A DNA stretch of 64,000 nucleotides from Himantopus leucocephalus (taxonomy: Eukaryota; Chordata; Aves; Charadriiformes; Recurvirostridae), in NCBI GenBank assembly GCA_003993805.1, contig RSEF01000002.1, positions 98,462,094 through 98,526,093 of the forward strand. Direction: 5' to 3'. Made by a program: the position numbers and the translations under genes. Positions 49,396 to 61,555 of this stretch are shown here, piece after piece (position 1 is the stretch's first letter; each line of letters opens with the position of its first letter). A model generated the notes under the pieces. The model was given only the letters and a program-made list of their open reading frames with translations. It ran no database searches and was not told the origin of the DNA.

Positions 49396-50435
49396 GAATC
49401 ATAGACTCGTACAATAATTTAAGTTAAGAGGAATCACTTGAAGTCGTATAGTCCAACCTTCTGCTGACAGCAGGTCTAATTTGATAAAGGTTGCTCAGGG
49501 TCTTATCCTGTCGACTCTTGAACATCTACAGGGATGGAGAATCCACAACCTCTCTGGGCAGAATGTCTCAGAATTTGACCACCCACACAATAAAATAATT
49601 TTCTTTATTTTTAATCAGAATTTCCTATGTCTGAGGTTGTATTTGTGGCCTCTGAACTGTCACGGTGCACTTCTGAGAAGCTTCTGGGTCTTTTATCTGC
49701 ATCCTCTGATCAATGTAGTTGCAAACTGCAATAGGGTCCCCCTTAAGCTTTTTCTTCACCAGACTGAACAAATCCAGTTCTCTCAGCCTCTCCTCATATG
49801 TCACATGCTCCAGCTCTAAACCATTTTGGTGCCTCCACTAGACTGGCTCAAATAAGTCAATCCTTTTATTGTAGTGGGGAGACCAGAACTGGACAAAGCT
49901 TGCTCCACAAGCATCAAATAGAGAGGAAGGATAAATTTTCTAGATCTGCTGGCTGCAGTCTTTGTAATACAGCCCAGGAGGCAGCTGATCTTTGCTTCTT
50001 CCTTGCTGCTGCACGGCTGACTCATGTTCAACTTGCTGTCCACCATGAACGGCAGCTCCTTTTCTGCAGAGCTGTTTACCAGACAGCTGGTCCTCAGCCT
50101 GTATTGGTTTGGGCAGTTACTCTCTACCCGATGCAAGGCTTTGCATTTGTTCTTGTTGAACTTCATGGGGTTCTTGTCAGCTTTCTTCCAGTTCCCATTA
50201 ACTTTATTCCCGTTCTTATTAACCTAAGCTTTAAAAGATGGTACAGTGCTCTCATGATGACATTGGCTGACTCCTTCAATACTCTGGCATACATCCCATC
50301 TGATCCCATGGACCTCTGTGCATACGTTGTGATTGAATGATCAGATGCTGCCCAGTAATTTCCATTTGTATACCTATGTTTTTCAACTGCTTCAGAAATG
50401 TCCTCTTTCTTCCACGTTAGTAGTAACATAAACAT
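49396..50435 (-). mobile_element. CR1 LINE, minus strand, with internal RT-core deletion
   Basis: The 3' end starts AATCATAGACTCGTACAATA, then TATAGTCCAACCTTCTGC and CATCTACAGGGATGGAGAA. The minus frame at 49816-50166 carries MKFNKNKCKALH, QYRL, VDSKLNMSQPCSSKEEAK, LLGCI and SRSRKFILPLY, the CR1 ORF2 C-terminal half. The next frame (50163-50435) carries GSDGMYARVLKESANVI, which belongs upstream of the reverse-transcriptase core, and runs via GNWKKADKNP straight into MKFNK. The residues between, including the FADD-type catalytic motif, are missing, with the junction near 50179-50182. The right edge near 50435 is approximate. Confidence 0.9.
49816..50435 (-). pseudogene. CR1 ORF2 relic, internally deleted
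   Basis: Two minus-strand frames, 50163-50435 and 49816-50166, are separated by a frame change at about 50165. They hold the entry region of the reverse transcriptase and the post-core region. No catalytic motif is present, so no active enzyme can be made. The 180-codon plus frame at 49798-50340 is the antisense shadow of this relic. Confidence 0.85.
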
Positions 50436-51131
50436 AGATTATATTTAGACTTGTTTTAATGGCTCCTTCAAACAGTCAAAGCACTGTGAAGGACTTTAGT
50501 GTAGAAGAGAATACAACTCTCAGACTGTAATTAGTGGAACGTTTCTTTCCATGGCAGGCTGGCTAAGCCGTCCTTACTCCGCACCACTCCTTCCTGGCTC
50601 CAGACAAGTCTCCCCATTATGCTGGTACAACTGTTTGTGTGGCTGTTTGGTGAAATGGATTGCAGGGGTTAAAACTAGCCTTGTTTTTTTGTAGGTTTTC
50701 AAAATCCAGCTCCCTTATTTTTCTATTTCCCCACAGAACAGTCCCACTGCCAAAAATAAGGGGAGGAATAAACATCGAGGTGCAGTATTGAGGAAACAAT
50801 ACGTCTGACGGTGAAATGCTTGTCATGCTGCACCCTCAGAACAAGAAATAAGAACAAGAGTGATACAAGGCAGGGGGAAAAACCAAACTAACAAAAAGTA
50901 ATCACACCATCCTATTTTCTACTTTTATTGTAGCATTCTGGCATACCTAAACATCTCTCAGTGTAATGATGACATTTCAAGTAGCAGGATCAATTGTTTT
51001 TGTTATGGTGCTTGTATATATGCAATGCATATGCCCAGTAAAACCTGATTCCACCTACGTTGTTTGGTAATTACAATTTATGATATTGCTAAGATAGATA
51101 GAAAAGTACACTTTTTATTACACCCTTCTAG

Positions 51132-51202
51132 CTATCGTGTCTTATGAAATAGCAGGCACACAGAAANCTATCGTGTCTTATGAAATAGCAGGCACACAGA
51201 AA
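51132..51202. repeat. 35-bp direct duplication around a single N
   Basis: Copies at 51132-51166 and 51168-51202 are identical and flank the N at 51167. Assembly artefact signature. Confidence 0.92.
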
Positions 51203-53488
51203 TGTGTAAACCGCAGTCTCTTCTGGTAAATGTGAGGTGCTCTTGAGCCGAGCCAGTCTGCACCAGTGAGATGGACTTTAAGAGGAGCAGAGGTAAGACA
51301 GAGAGCAGATTGAGCAATAAAATATTCACAGAATAAATGCCACAACCACAAATAATTGAATTAAGCAATAACAAGGCAGACACAGGGCATTTCCTGGGGA
51401 TTAATGACTAGCTGGGAGAGTTGATGGTCCACGGCGGTCATCAATTCCCCGGGAAATGTCCTGTGCCAAGGTCATCGTTGCTATTATATCCCCCTTTTCT
51501 TTTCTCCAGCAAAGAAAAAGAATCCCACATTTTACCTGTTTTCACACAGTGTCATCACTCCTTTAGATGACTGTGGAACAGATGGGTTTGAATGGCAGAG
51601 CTGCTGAAGGATTTTTGTGTAATTGATGTCCAGTGCCACAACCAATCAAAAACACTTTTTCACCGTTGAATTTTTAATCGGGCTTATACAATATTTCAGT
51701 TTTTGACTTATTTAACTCTTGTGAATCCCCAAATAATAATTTTATTTTTTTGTGGGCCTGCAACCCTGACAAATCTGTGTCTGCATTATAGTTAGGTGAG
51801 CTAGAGGAAGCTGGACATATTTTACTCCTTTAGAAGTTTTCCTGTGGCATAAAGAACCTGCTGAGAGAACTGGCAGAGAATTTATGCATTCAGCCTGCTC
51901 TTTGGCAATAATGTGTGGATTTATAACATAAAGTACTTGCTTAGAACAGGTCAATAATGGAGATAATTAAATCTGTCTTTGCTATTCAATAACAATTATG
52001 AATTAAAATTTGTTATGGCAGGTTTTTCAATACAGGGCCTATCATGGCTGAATTCCTCTCAGTCATAATTTTATCCAGACATGTTTAAGATATTATTCTG
52101 TGGCAAGTATGTAAATCTTTAAAATCTATTTTTCAAACAGTAAAATAAAAAATAAAGCACTAAACCCAAAGGTCCAGAAGATAAAGGAGCTTATGATTAT
52201 CTGCATGCTCTTGGGTCAAATTTATTTTACAGTCATGCCAGTATTCCTTAACTCACTTATCTTCAGGATTTGTGAATCTTAATCTATCACTTTTTTTCCC
52301 TTAAACTAACATTTCACATTCAATTAACCTAATCTTGAAACAGAACACTGTAGACTATACATTTTTTAAAATTACTGTTTATGATCCTTTATTCATGTTC
52401 CATTTATGCACACTCTCTGTTACTGTTGGCATTTGCATAGTTTGTGGTGTGCAGCAAGTTGCTCTTTCTTCACTTCAGCATGATGTAGTTAAACCGCTTA
52501 TTTTCACGTGCCTAGAATTTTTTGGCTCCGTATACCCATATTAATTTAACTGGCCAATTAGTTGTTATTAAAATATTTTAAAAGAACATACAACAACATA
52601 TGCACAACAAATTATTTCTTTCCACAATTTTATTAACATTTTTGTAGGTAGTTTCCAGTTTCTCACCTCCTTTTCCCACCAAGAGAGACTCTCCAAGTTT
52701 AGGAATACAGACTGCGTGTTAGATTCAGGGCCCCCCTAATTTTCCTTGAATTCCTTTAAGCTACGTCGAGAACATGGAAAAAAAGGGCTGAACTAATGAA
52801 ATCTTAGATCCCTTTCTTGTCTCTAATGTTAGGAGTTGATGCCACCCTTACAACATGACAGATTCAGATCATTCATGACAACAGGCTGGTGCTCCAGGAG
52901 TTCTCAGGAGGGGGTGAGAGATTATTATCAGATTTAATTGCCCAACTAGGGGCAACCAAACAGTCTTCATATTAAAAGGGGTGCAATGCCATGCATTTAA
53001 ACTTCTTTTTTTGGGGGGGCAGCTCTAACCACGTACCACATGTTGTTCACAAAGACAATTCTAGGAAGATCAAAATAGAACTGATCTTTAATACTGAGGA
53101 TTTACCTGTCAGTTCGGCATTGGCAAGGGGAACATACCTAAATTTGTCTTGTAAACCTTTTGTGGCAAAAATAGCAGCTTTGTTTTGTGTTTGTAAATCA
53201 TTTGGTTCTTAATCTGTGATTTGGACTCCCAGATAAAATATAGAGAACTAATTTAAAATGAAAAGTGCTAAATAATCTACCCAGTCCTTCACAATTTTGC
53301 CTGACTGGTTCAGTTCTGCAGTAACACAAACAAAAGGAGTCCCTCAAATGCACAACCCTACTGCTACCAGATGTATCATTGTTTCCCATTATACTTGCAC
53401 CTCTTCTTGGAATTAATCTAAGCTGGGTGTAGTGGTGGTCAGAGAGCAAAGAGGTAATAGACTGGAAGGCTGCAAATACTTATGTCTC

Positions 53489-53503
53489 TGTGTGTGTGTG
53501 TGC
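53489..53503 (+). repeat. (TG)n microsatellite
   Basis: About seven TG units followed by GCGCA. Confidence 0.75.
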
Positions 53504-54560
53504 GCATTAGTACACAGGATTTATTTACCTTGCTAAATCTTTGTCTAATGATAATATCATTAGGATATGAAATTTACAAAATTAAAAAAAAAATAAATTT
53601 AAAGATGGAAGAAAAGAGCTTCAGACACAAGTATCAAAACATCATAATGGTCTTTAACTCTTTCTCCCCATAAGTTTGCTCCATTCTTTCCTGCATTTAA
53701 AAATAAAAAATAAAGCAACAAAAAAACCCTGAAAACACAGTTTTAAATAAGGACACAGTCCTAAAGTGGTATCAAAAGTAAATCTGTATTGAGGAAGAAG
53801 GAGCTAAAGTACAGTAGCTGAGAATCTGGCCTAAAGTTTGCACATAAAATAAAGAGAATAGAAAAATCTTTATGTTTATTTCATGGATTTAACCACTTGG
53901 ATTTAGTGCCATAGATCAGGTATGGCCAAACTTTTAATCACTGGAAGTCAAGAGTGTATTATGTCAGAGTGCTTAATTTAGTATTTTATAATTTTTTTTT
54001 TTCTGGAAATATTGCAAGTAATGAGCTCCACATTTTATTTCTGGAAACAAGAAGAGGAGCATAACTTGTCTTAGGATACCTTATTTTACCTTTGTGGGAC
54101 AGCCGACTAATTGCCAACAATTTCGAGGCCAGGGTCCTGCAAAAATTAAAGTATCCCAATGCAAGAACAGTTACTGCAATTATTACTGTGCTTCAACTTT
54201 AAAAAGGATGGTGTGTCAATAGACTAAAAAACAAGCCTTGTTGCTTCAGCACTAAATAGTGAATGAGATTCTCTTAGATATTGATTCCAAAAGTATAGTC
54301 CTCTGCTCCTTTGCTGCTAATATATATAGGTAAAGATCATATTTCTAGATGTCCTTTTATGTCTCCAGGCTCTTCCACCGTAGATGAGAACAGAAGCTCC
54401 AAACTGCTCTATAGCATGGCCCAGAGGCAGCAAAAAATATACAAATGCTTTCCCACCAAAGTTGTTGCTGTCCAGGGAATTTCTATGATGACAAATGGAG
54501 AGGAGGAGGTATGCACAATTACAAGCAAGATGGAAGGATGCCAGTGAAGTATTCCTTGTA

Positions 54561-55001
54561 TTAGGTGTACCACAAACCAGCGAAGCCATGTGTGGAAGGA
54601 GGGAATACTATGGATAAGTGGGTGCTGTCTGCTGGCGGGAAATGGGAGGCTATTGAGTGGTTGCATGACAGCCAAGCACTCTTCACCCTAAAACAGCGTC
54701 TTACCAGTTCCAGCCCACACCGACAAGCCCAGAGGAGAGCTATAAGTGCTTGGAAACCCTTCCTGAGCTGCTGACATATTCTTCTACCTAGACCAGCCAT
54801 GCAGTTCCCAGACAGTGGATACTGGCAGCGGCCTCTCAGTGTATCCAGCGATGCCAGTGGCTGCTGCTGCTCCCAGCTGCTAGGTGGGTCCCTGCGTGCG
54901 ATCAGCTTCCACTCCTTCAACAGGAACACTTTTCCCTGTCCAGAAACACTGACACAATAGGAGACAACGTGGGCTGGCTGCTCATAGGCTGCATAGGCCA
55001 T
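54561..55001 (-). other. Unassigned 146-codon open frame
   Basis: A GC-richer block with one open frame on the minus strand that starts with MAYAAYEQPAHVV and ends GFAGLWYT at a stop. A stretch reading FPPADSTHLSIVFPP is faintly like the D-G-T-H block of Harbinger-type transposases, but no full domain or downstream acidic residues are visible. It begins exactly at the left end of the LTR at 55002. It could be a decayed transposon, a chance frame, or a remnant of viral internal sequence. I do not assign a function. Confidence 0.25.
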
Positions 55002-55347
55002 TGCCCTGGTTTGAGCGACACAGGACTAATTTCTCTTTCTAATACTTGGGAAGACTGCCGTTTTTGAAGACTCTAGTGTCTGAATTTGTGAAAATATCTA
55101 TTTTATAGCCAGCTATGGTGTGTGGGTTTCAAGGCCTCAGTGTTNNNNNNNNNNNNNNNNNNNNNNNNNNNNNNNNNNNNNNNNNNNNNNNNNNNNNNNN
55201 NNNNNNNNNNNNNNNNNNNNNNNNNNNNNNNNNNNNNNNNNNNNGTTTCCTTGTTTTTTCCCTATTCCCCTTCCCGGGTGGGGAGGGATCACTGGGTGAT
55301 AGAATGATTGTCTGAACTACATTGTTATGGGTTTCTCAATCCATGCA
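55002..55347 (+). mobile_element. Probable solo LTR with an internal gap
   Basis: The left end reads TGCCCTGGTTTGAGC, a common start of avian ERV LTRs. The right end reads GGGTTTCTCAATCCATGCA, resembling the usual GGTTT-AA-CCA-G-CA terminus. The 100-N gap at 55145-55244 removes the middle, including any TATA box. I see no clear target-site duplication. Confidence 0.5.
55145..55244. other. Assembly gap (100 N)
   Basis: Exactly 100 N inside the LTR, most likely because the LTR is multicopy and did not assemble. Confidence 0.98.
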
Positions 55348-56934
55348 CATGTTTGGGACACAGTGGCTGCAGATTTGTCAATAATACAAAACTGACCAGC
55401 CAGAAGAGTCCAAAAAGGCTTAACTTTACCTTCACGCTCAAAGCATTTTGAAGTGATGGATCGCAGACATTGCATGCAGAGCACGCAGAGCTGTTTCTGA
55501 ACAGGTGGATACACTTGTTTTTTAACCATCCAATTACTTCTGGCAACGTTGCAAGGTATTTTTATACTGTTCTTGTGTTAAAGAGAGCTTTCAGTCTGAT
55601 AAGTTATAACATCACACCTGTGCAAACATGAGGTATGATGCCATAAGCTTTACTTACAATTAAAGTTGTTTTTCTTAAATTACATTAAGTATAATCCACA
55701 ATAAGACACTTCATTGTTGGCAGTTATTACAGATGTATCTCTGAAAAGGCTGATTGCTTAATTACACCTCTTATTATGACTATTCTGGCAAATTTCTAAG
55801 AAGAATCTCTAACAAAGAACCGGATGAATGTTTCCTCTGTATTCTTCAGTTAAGGTTTGATTGTTCAACCTTTAGATTTATTAAAGTCAATCAGTTCAGC
55901 TTCTATTTTCTATTCAGTGTAATTTGACTTCAGGCAAATTTCACTTATGTGGTATTTAATCCAAATAAATAATATTATTCTAAACCCTCTTGCTTCCTAT
56001 TGCACAAGATTGTTAAACAATTGTCTTCGAAAACTCCAGTTGTTAACTATTACAAGTCTCAATGTTAACTTGTTATTGTTAGCATTTGTAGTAAATTGCC
56101 TTTCTTACTCATAAATACTTCAATTAAATATTTAACAGATTTTTTTTTTTCTGAAAATAAATCTTCAGTTAGTTTTTACTCCTTAAGCATAGAGAGCTTC
56201 CAACTAGGTGAATGGAAATTTCAATGGGTAAGCAAGTGAGGATTTGGGTCCACGCAAAAATGATACCAAGTTTACGGGTGCCTAAATTTGGTCTTTGTAT
56301 AGGAAGCCTGATGAAAATGTCATAATCTATGTAAAGAAAATTGCACACAATTCAGAAAACAACAATTAATACCTTTCTCTACTTTTCTGGGTTTTTTTCT
56401 AATCAAATCATTCTTACCTTTCATGAATAAAAGTAGAAATTATATTTAAGGGTTTTAAAACTGTTTCCTTGATTTATTTTCATAGGGATTTTTAGTAGCT
56501 GGATTATTTCAGTGGAACTACTCCTAATCCCTGAATTTAATCAGACATCTGAGTCTTTTCAGAATCAAGGCTAGAGTAGAAATACATGTTATCATCTCTG
56601 GAGAAAAGACTGCTTTAATGGGAATGCTCATGAGTGCTTCTTCTGAATGAAAATTAGAAGTAGTCTACTTGAAATTTCTTAGTCAACTAATAGTGTTCAC
56701 TCTTTTCCTTCTAGACCCCTAGTAAATTTTGAGTATTTGCAAAATACTCAGATAATATTAATTAAAGTGCTTGTCATTATTGATTTGGTCCTGCTCAGAA
56801 CTGTATGTATGCAGCAGTCACACTGTAATGAATTAGTTGTCTTGAAGTAACCACTATGTCTCTTTAAGCTGTGCTTTTGGAAGAATTCCCACTTTTGCTT
56901 TTCTAAAACTAGAGACTGGAGATAGTTAAATTCA
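55348..56934. other. AT-rich non-coding sequence with SOX-like motif cluster
   Basis: No gene or transposon. Between 55811 and 56080 there are several ATTGTT/AACAAAG words, including an inverted pair ATTGTTAAACAAT (56009-56021). The pattern would fit a SOX-bound enhancer, but such words are frequent by chance in AT-rich DNA. Confidence 0.4.
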
Positions 56935-57047
56935 GCTAGACAGGACCCTGATCAACATGATCTAACCTTCAAGTTAATTCTGCTTGCAGCAGGCGGCTGG
57001 ACTAGCTGAGGTCTCTTCCACCACAAATTATTCCATAATTCTAAGAT
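56935..57047 (+). mobile_element. CR1 LINE 3' tip, plus strand
   Basis: GCTAGACAGGACCCTGATC, AACATGATCTAACC, GGCTGGACTAGCTGAGGTC and TTCCATAATTCTAAGATG follow the CR1 3' end with moderate divergence. Confidence 0.85.
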
Positions 57048-60000
57048 GAAATTTAGTGTGGGTTAAATATGAGGATTACAGGCATCAGGGCCCAAACAAG
57101 CTAGGGCAGAAGGAGAGAAAACGTGGTTTCCTGTTGTTGAACAATAGCCTCATTACACACAAAGCCGCTTAGGAATGACATAAAACAGAAACCAGCCAAA
57201 ACAAAGACGACAACGGTAACTGCAGTAACTGTAAATCCACCACTGGACTGGAGAATCCCCCTGCACACACCTTCCTCCTCACTCAGGGAGCCTTGGTAAT
57301 AAGAAGGGCAGAATGTACTTTTTAATGCATCCAGTTCTCACGTACTCCACATTAGAAGTACCAAAAAGGTAAAATCAAACAAACAAAACTCAAGCCAAAT
57401 TAACTGCTCCAAGTTAAACCCACGTAACTGTGAAAGCGATAGCAGATATCACTCAACAGAAATGGAGCCAAAAAGTTAAAAAAAATTGCTTGTTAAAATA
57501 CACATAACAAAGTAACACTGACATTATTCACCAACATCCCGGGCTGTTAGGAACGTTGCCAATAGCGAGTGAGGTTCATAATACAGTGATGCATTCTCAT
57601 ACGGCAAGGCAAATAATTTCCCTGGCAGCTGAAATAAAGTGTTGACTCTTCTTGAAAATTAATTAGCACAGAAACACAACAGAAAAAAATGAAAGGCTTC
57701 TTGTTCCTAAAGGTTATTCTATAAGGAAATAAATCATATGAAGGTATGAAGTGTGCTCTCCTGTACTTCATGATTAAGTGCTTATAATAGAGACAGTCTC
57801 TAAGCCTCAGCTTTTGCTAGGAAGTTCACATCAAAGGTGAGTTAAGTCTTTATTATAAATACATGGTAAAATATAGAAACCAGAACTGCTTTAAGTTGGG
57901 AGATCCTCTGGTTTCAGCAGAAAGACCCTTCTTTCTTTTTATCGACTCATTTTACAAGTGATGTCCCAAATTTATGCTAAGAACATTTTCATGAAGCTTT
58001 TGCTCTCCTCTTGGCAGAAGGCCTTGAAATTTGTGTCAAATAAATTAGAACTAATGTCTTTGGCTAAAAAGAGGAGCCTGTTAAAGGGCAGTAGTAATCA
58101 AGACAAGATAATCATTTATCTGTGATTTTGTGGGTATTAGTCTAATATCCTGTCTATTCACAGCATGTCAAAGATAAGAGCAGTCACCGGTTTACTGTTT
58201 TTCTGCCCTCTCCTTCCTCCCTCCCTCCATCCCTCGGGCCTTGGGAGATAAAAGATAAAAAACACATATTAGGCCAATTGCAATAATATTCCACTAAAAG
58301 GGATACACTGTTACTATTATAAATTAATGCTTTAAAACTTCAGACTAAAAGAAACTGCTATTAGATAATTATCTGTCCCTCAGATAATTATGCACATGAG
58401 TAATTCTGCCTCTCTGAAGAGTTTATAGGATTTACTGGAAGTCCCTAGAGGTATCAGCAGTCACGTGTGAGCCTGTTTACAGGACTGTGACTGTAGATCC
58501 AAATGACAGTCATGATAATGATTCCCAAAAAAGTTTCAGGGTGGAAAAGAATCAAGACAGATACCTCATGAGGACTTTTGCCCATTCTTTTGTTCCTGTA
58601 TGTAGTAATTTAAATTTTAGTGTTTAATTCTGATACTCGTGCAGGCCACTACAGAAAAAAAAGCAGATGTCAAATGTGTTGTTGAAGTTCACTCTAGGTG
58701 CTTGCCAGTAGTTAGAGATTTAATGTTGTCGATTTTGTCACCTTGCTACTTTTGAAGGCTCTCCTTCCTGATGGGCAGCCATATCTAAAGCTCAAATAGA
58801 GCACGTAAATGTCCATTCTGTAGTCTTTATAGCCACTTTCCTGTCATGTAGTGATACAAAGCAGCCTCCAGAGCTGAGTCTGTGAGCTTCTCCTGCTTGC
58901 AGAAACTTTAGGCTTGCATTAGTCAGTGAAGGGAAAGTGGTTTTCAGCCTCACATTTTTTTACAATCTGCTTTTTGGCATGAGCGTGAGTATTCTCCCTT
59001 AACTATGTTGGGAGTTGAGGCTCAGTTCACCTCCTAATTAATTAAGGCAAAGTCATTTATTTAAAATTAAATTATTTTGTTATTGTGCACAGTGGCTAAC
59101 CTTTCACATCTGACATATCGTATAGATCTTTTATTTTATTTACAAATGTCTGTTTAAAGAAATGATTAGTTCTGTAATTTGTTCAGCAAGGTTTCTTTAT
59201 AGCAAAGCCCTCCTGGGAACTCTTATGCAAATAAAATCCATCTGGAGATTGGAAGTAATGCAGGTGAAATTATAAACAATATACTTAATTTTTAGGAGGA
59301 TTTAAAGGGATATAAAAGCACACTTCATTAGAAAATCCAAGCTACGAACACATGTCCGAGTCACTGTTTTACAGGAGTGCTGCTACATACAGATTCAGCT
59401 TCCTTTGAGGTCCTCTCCAAATTATTGAAATCTGTCCCATATCAAATATGCATATAAGTGATGGATTTACTATTTTTCACAGTTTAGTTACACATTTAGC
59501 TGTTTTCTTTTGTGTTCCAAAATTCAGATTAATAGAACACTGCAGAATTGGTATTAGTGTTTCCAAATTATCTATTTTCGATCCTTACGATTGCAATTGT
59601 AAAAAACCCATGATTTCATATATCATTGTCCATGTCTGACAGTAAAGTGCCATATGAACAGTCTCCTTCTCCAGAAGACTTCAGCTGAAGCCAAATTCTG
59701 CAACCTCCTGGAAAAGACATGGAATAAAATTTTTGCAAAGGTCTTTGCTCCTTTGCTCCAGAACAAAACTAAGCTTGATGAACAATGAGGGTCAGGGTTT
59801 TCCTGAAGTTGTACTTAAGAATACAAGGTATGCAAGTATTCCCGGAGCTTTTAGAGAGGTATAGGAAGCAGACAGAAAATGAGAAAACCCCTGAAAAAGT
59901 GAAGTAGGAAAGGAATGCAATGAGTGTGTTTTACAGTCAAGATTCAAATAGAAAATCTAGTTGTGCAGTGGGGATCTAATGATAAAGAAGCAGTGACTAC

Positions 60001-61555
60001 AGCATCCAAAGAGGTCAGGATGCCTTTTCTAAGACCCATCTTACGCTCCATAGCCTGCACCGGTCCTCTCACCTCCTACCTCGTGGAGACCCTGGTTTGC
60101 CCAGGAAGCTGGTGTGCTGGGAGTAGAGAATGCGAAGAAAAACCTGCTCACACTTAGTAAAATTTCCAGTGCTGTCAGCAGTTCATTAGATTATGTATTC
60201 TAGCAAACCAGAATCTATTATAGCTATTAGGAAATTATTTGATTTAGTTTCTTTTATTTCAAAATTAAAAATGGTCCATGAGTGGATGTTATCAGGATCT
60301 GTATTATAGAAATTAATTAAAAGTTCATAGCTATTGTTTTCTGTAGCTATGGAAGAGCAAAATAGCATAAAAGGAATGTCTTAGTTGTCTCTACTTTAAA
60401 AGTATATGTGCCATGGAAATTTCAAGTCACAGTGTCACAGTATGGCTATTGTGCAAAAGTTAGAAACCAGGCTTACTTCCATGAGCTGAAAATATGACTC
60501 CCAATTCCTGTATTTTAAGATGTGTGGCGTCTGTAATATCTAGTCCTAGTTTATCACTCCATCACAAGGTGAGCCCCAAAAGACTATGGGGCTTTTTTCC
60601 CCCCCATGGAACAAAAAGAAAGGAGAGAAAAGGGAATGAAAGAGAAAGAAAAGGATTAAAAAAAACCTGCTGACATTTGCAGGGGGGGAACCTGCTATTA
60701 AAGTACTCTTTTGGGACATATTTTCACATTTATAGGATGTACTTTGCCCATCATTAGCAGCCGCAAAAATTTAAGGGAGACAATTTTGAAAGGTTTAATA
60801 CATTTCTAAAGATAAGTGCATAAAAAGGAAAGAATGGTGACTTTCTTTTGTGTTTGTGAAAACTAGCTGAGTTTCCTGGGTTTCGTCTTCAGAATGAGAA
60901 ACCCTAACTGAACAATTTGGACATTTCAGACAGTGTTACTGAAACAACCTTTGTTCTTTTGTTTGCTTAGAGTCACAGGAAGAGAAACTTTTGGCATCAA
61001 GAAGCACCATTAGGAAGATCAACATTTATCAAAATAAGAATATATCATCCAACTGGTGTTTCACCTCGAGTATGGAAAAACATTCACTTTTGTCTTCATG
61101 GGTTAAAAGTCGCTCCTTTTCCAAAAAGATCAGCCTCAATAGTTTCTTGATTTCTTTAATGTAAGAAGAAACACACATTGCAGGTTACAAATAATGCTTC
61201 TCGGTACAAAAGAGGTATGGGATTGTGCTCTTTGGACTTCAGCAAAAAGCTGGGTCTGTGCAGATTGTCGGCAAGGTAAAATGCATAGCAGGACCGCCAG
61301 CAATCAAAATAACTCAGAGAGGATAAAAGACACATCCACAAACTGTTGTCAGAGAGAGGCGCACTATTCTCGCAGTTTCTTCCAGAAAAAATGCTGTACA
61401 AGTAAAGACAATTGTAGTCAGCTTGTCTTATCAGAAAGTGGGGCTGCAGTCATGGGACTTTAGCTTAAAAAGCTCTTAAATTCAATCAGATCTCTCAGAT
61501 CTTGAGGTATATGAAAGATTCATAGTGTACAACCTCATTTTCTTCTGAAAGGAGG
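57048..61555. other. Unique non-coding sequence, candidate regulatory blocks
   Basis: No gene or transposon recognised. Two sub-blocks have few homopolymers and many transcription-factor-like words: about 58080-58560 (GATAA, TAATC, repeated GATAATTAT-like words) and about 59030-59340 (TAATTAATTAA at 59035-59045 and an octamer ATGCAAAT at 59225-59232). A CCTTCCTCCCTCC-type pyrimidine tract lies at about 58208-58236. Conservation cannot be judged from one sequence. Confidence 0.4.

Larger units (their letters stand above)
50436..54560. other. AT-rich unique non-coding sequence
   Basis: I see no gene. Contents noted are the duplication at 51132-51202, a short (TG)n at 53489-53503 and an A-rich patch at about 53582-53600. 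Around 53920-53970 a GGTATGGCCAAACTTTT word recalls an old DNA-transposon end, but too little survives to name it. Confidence 0.5.

Noticed and set aside
49798..50340. 180-codon plus-strand open frame, the longest in the window
   Set aside because: It is the antisense of a CR1 ORF2 relic. The minus strand carries the recognisable CR1 peptide blocks.
53920..53970. GGTATGGCCAAACTTTT word as a DNA-transposon end
   Set aside because: Only about 20 bases look familiar and no matching inverted end was found nearby.
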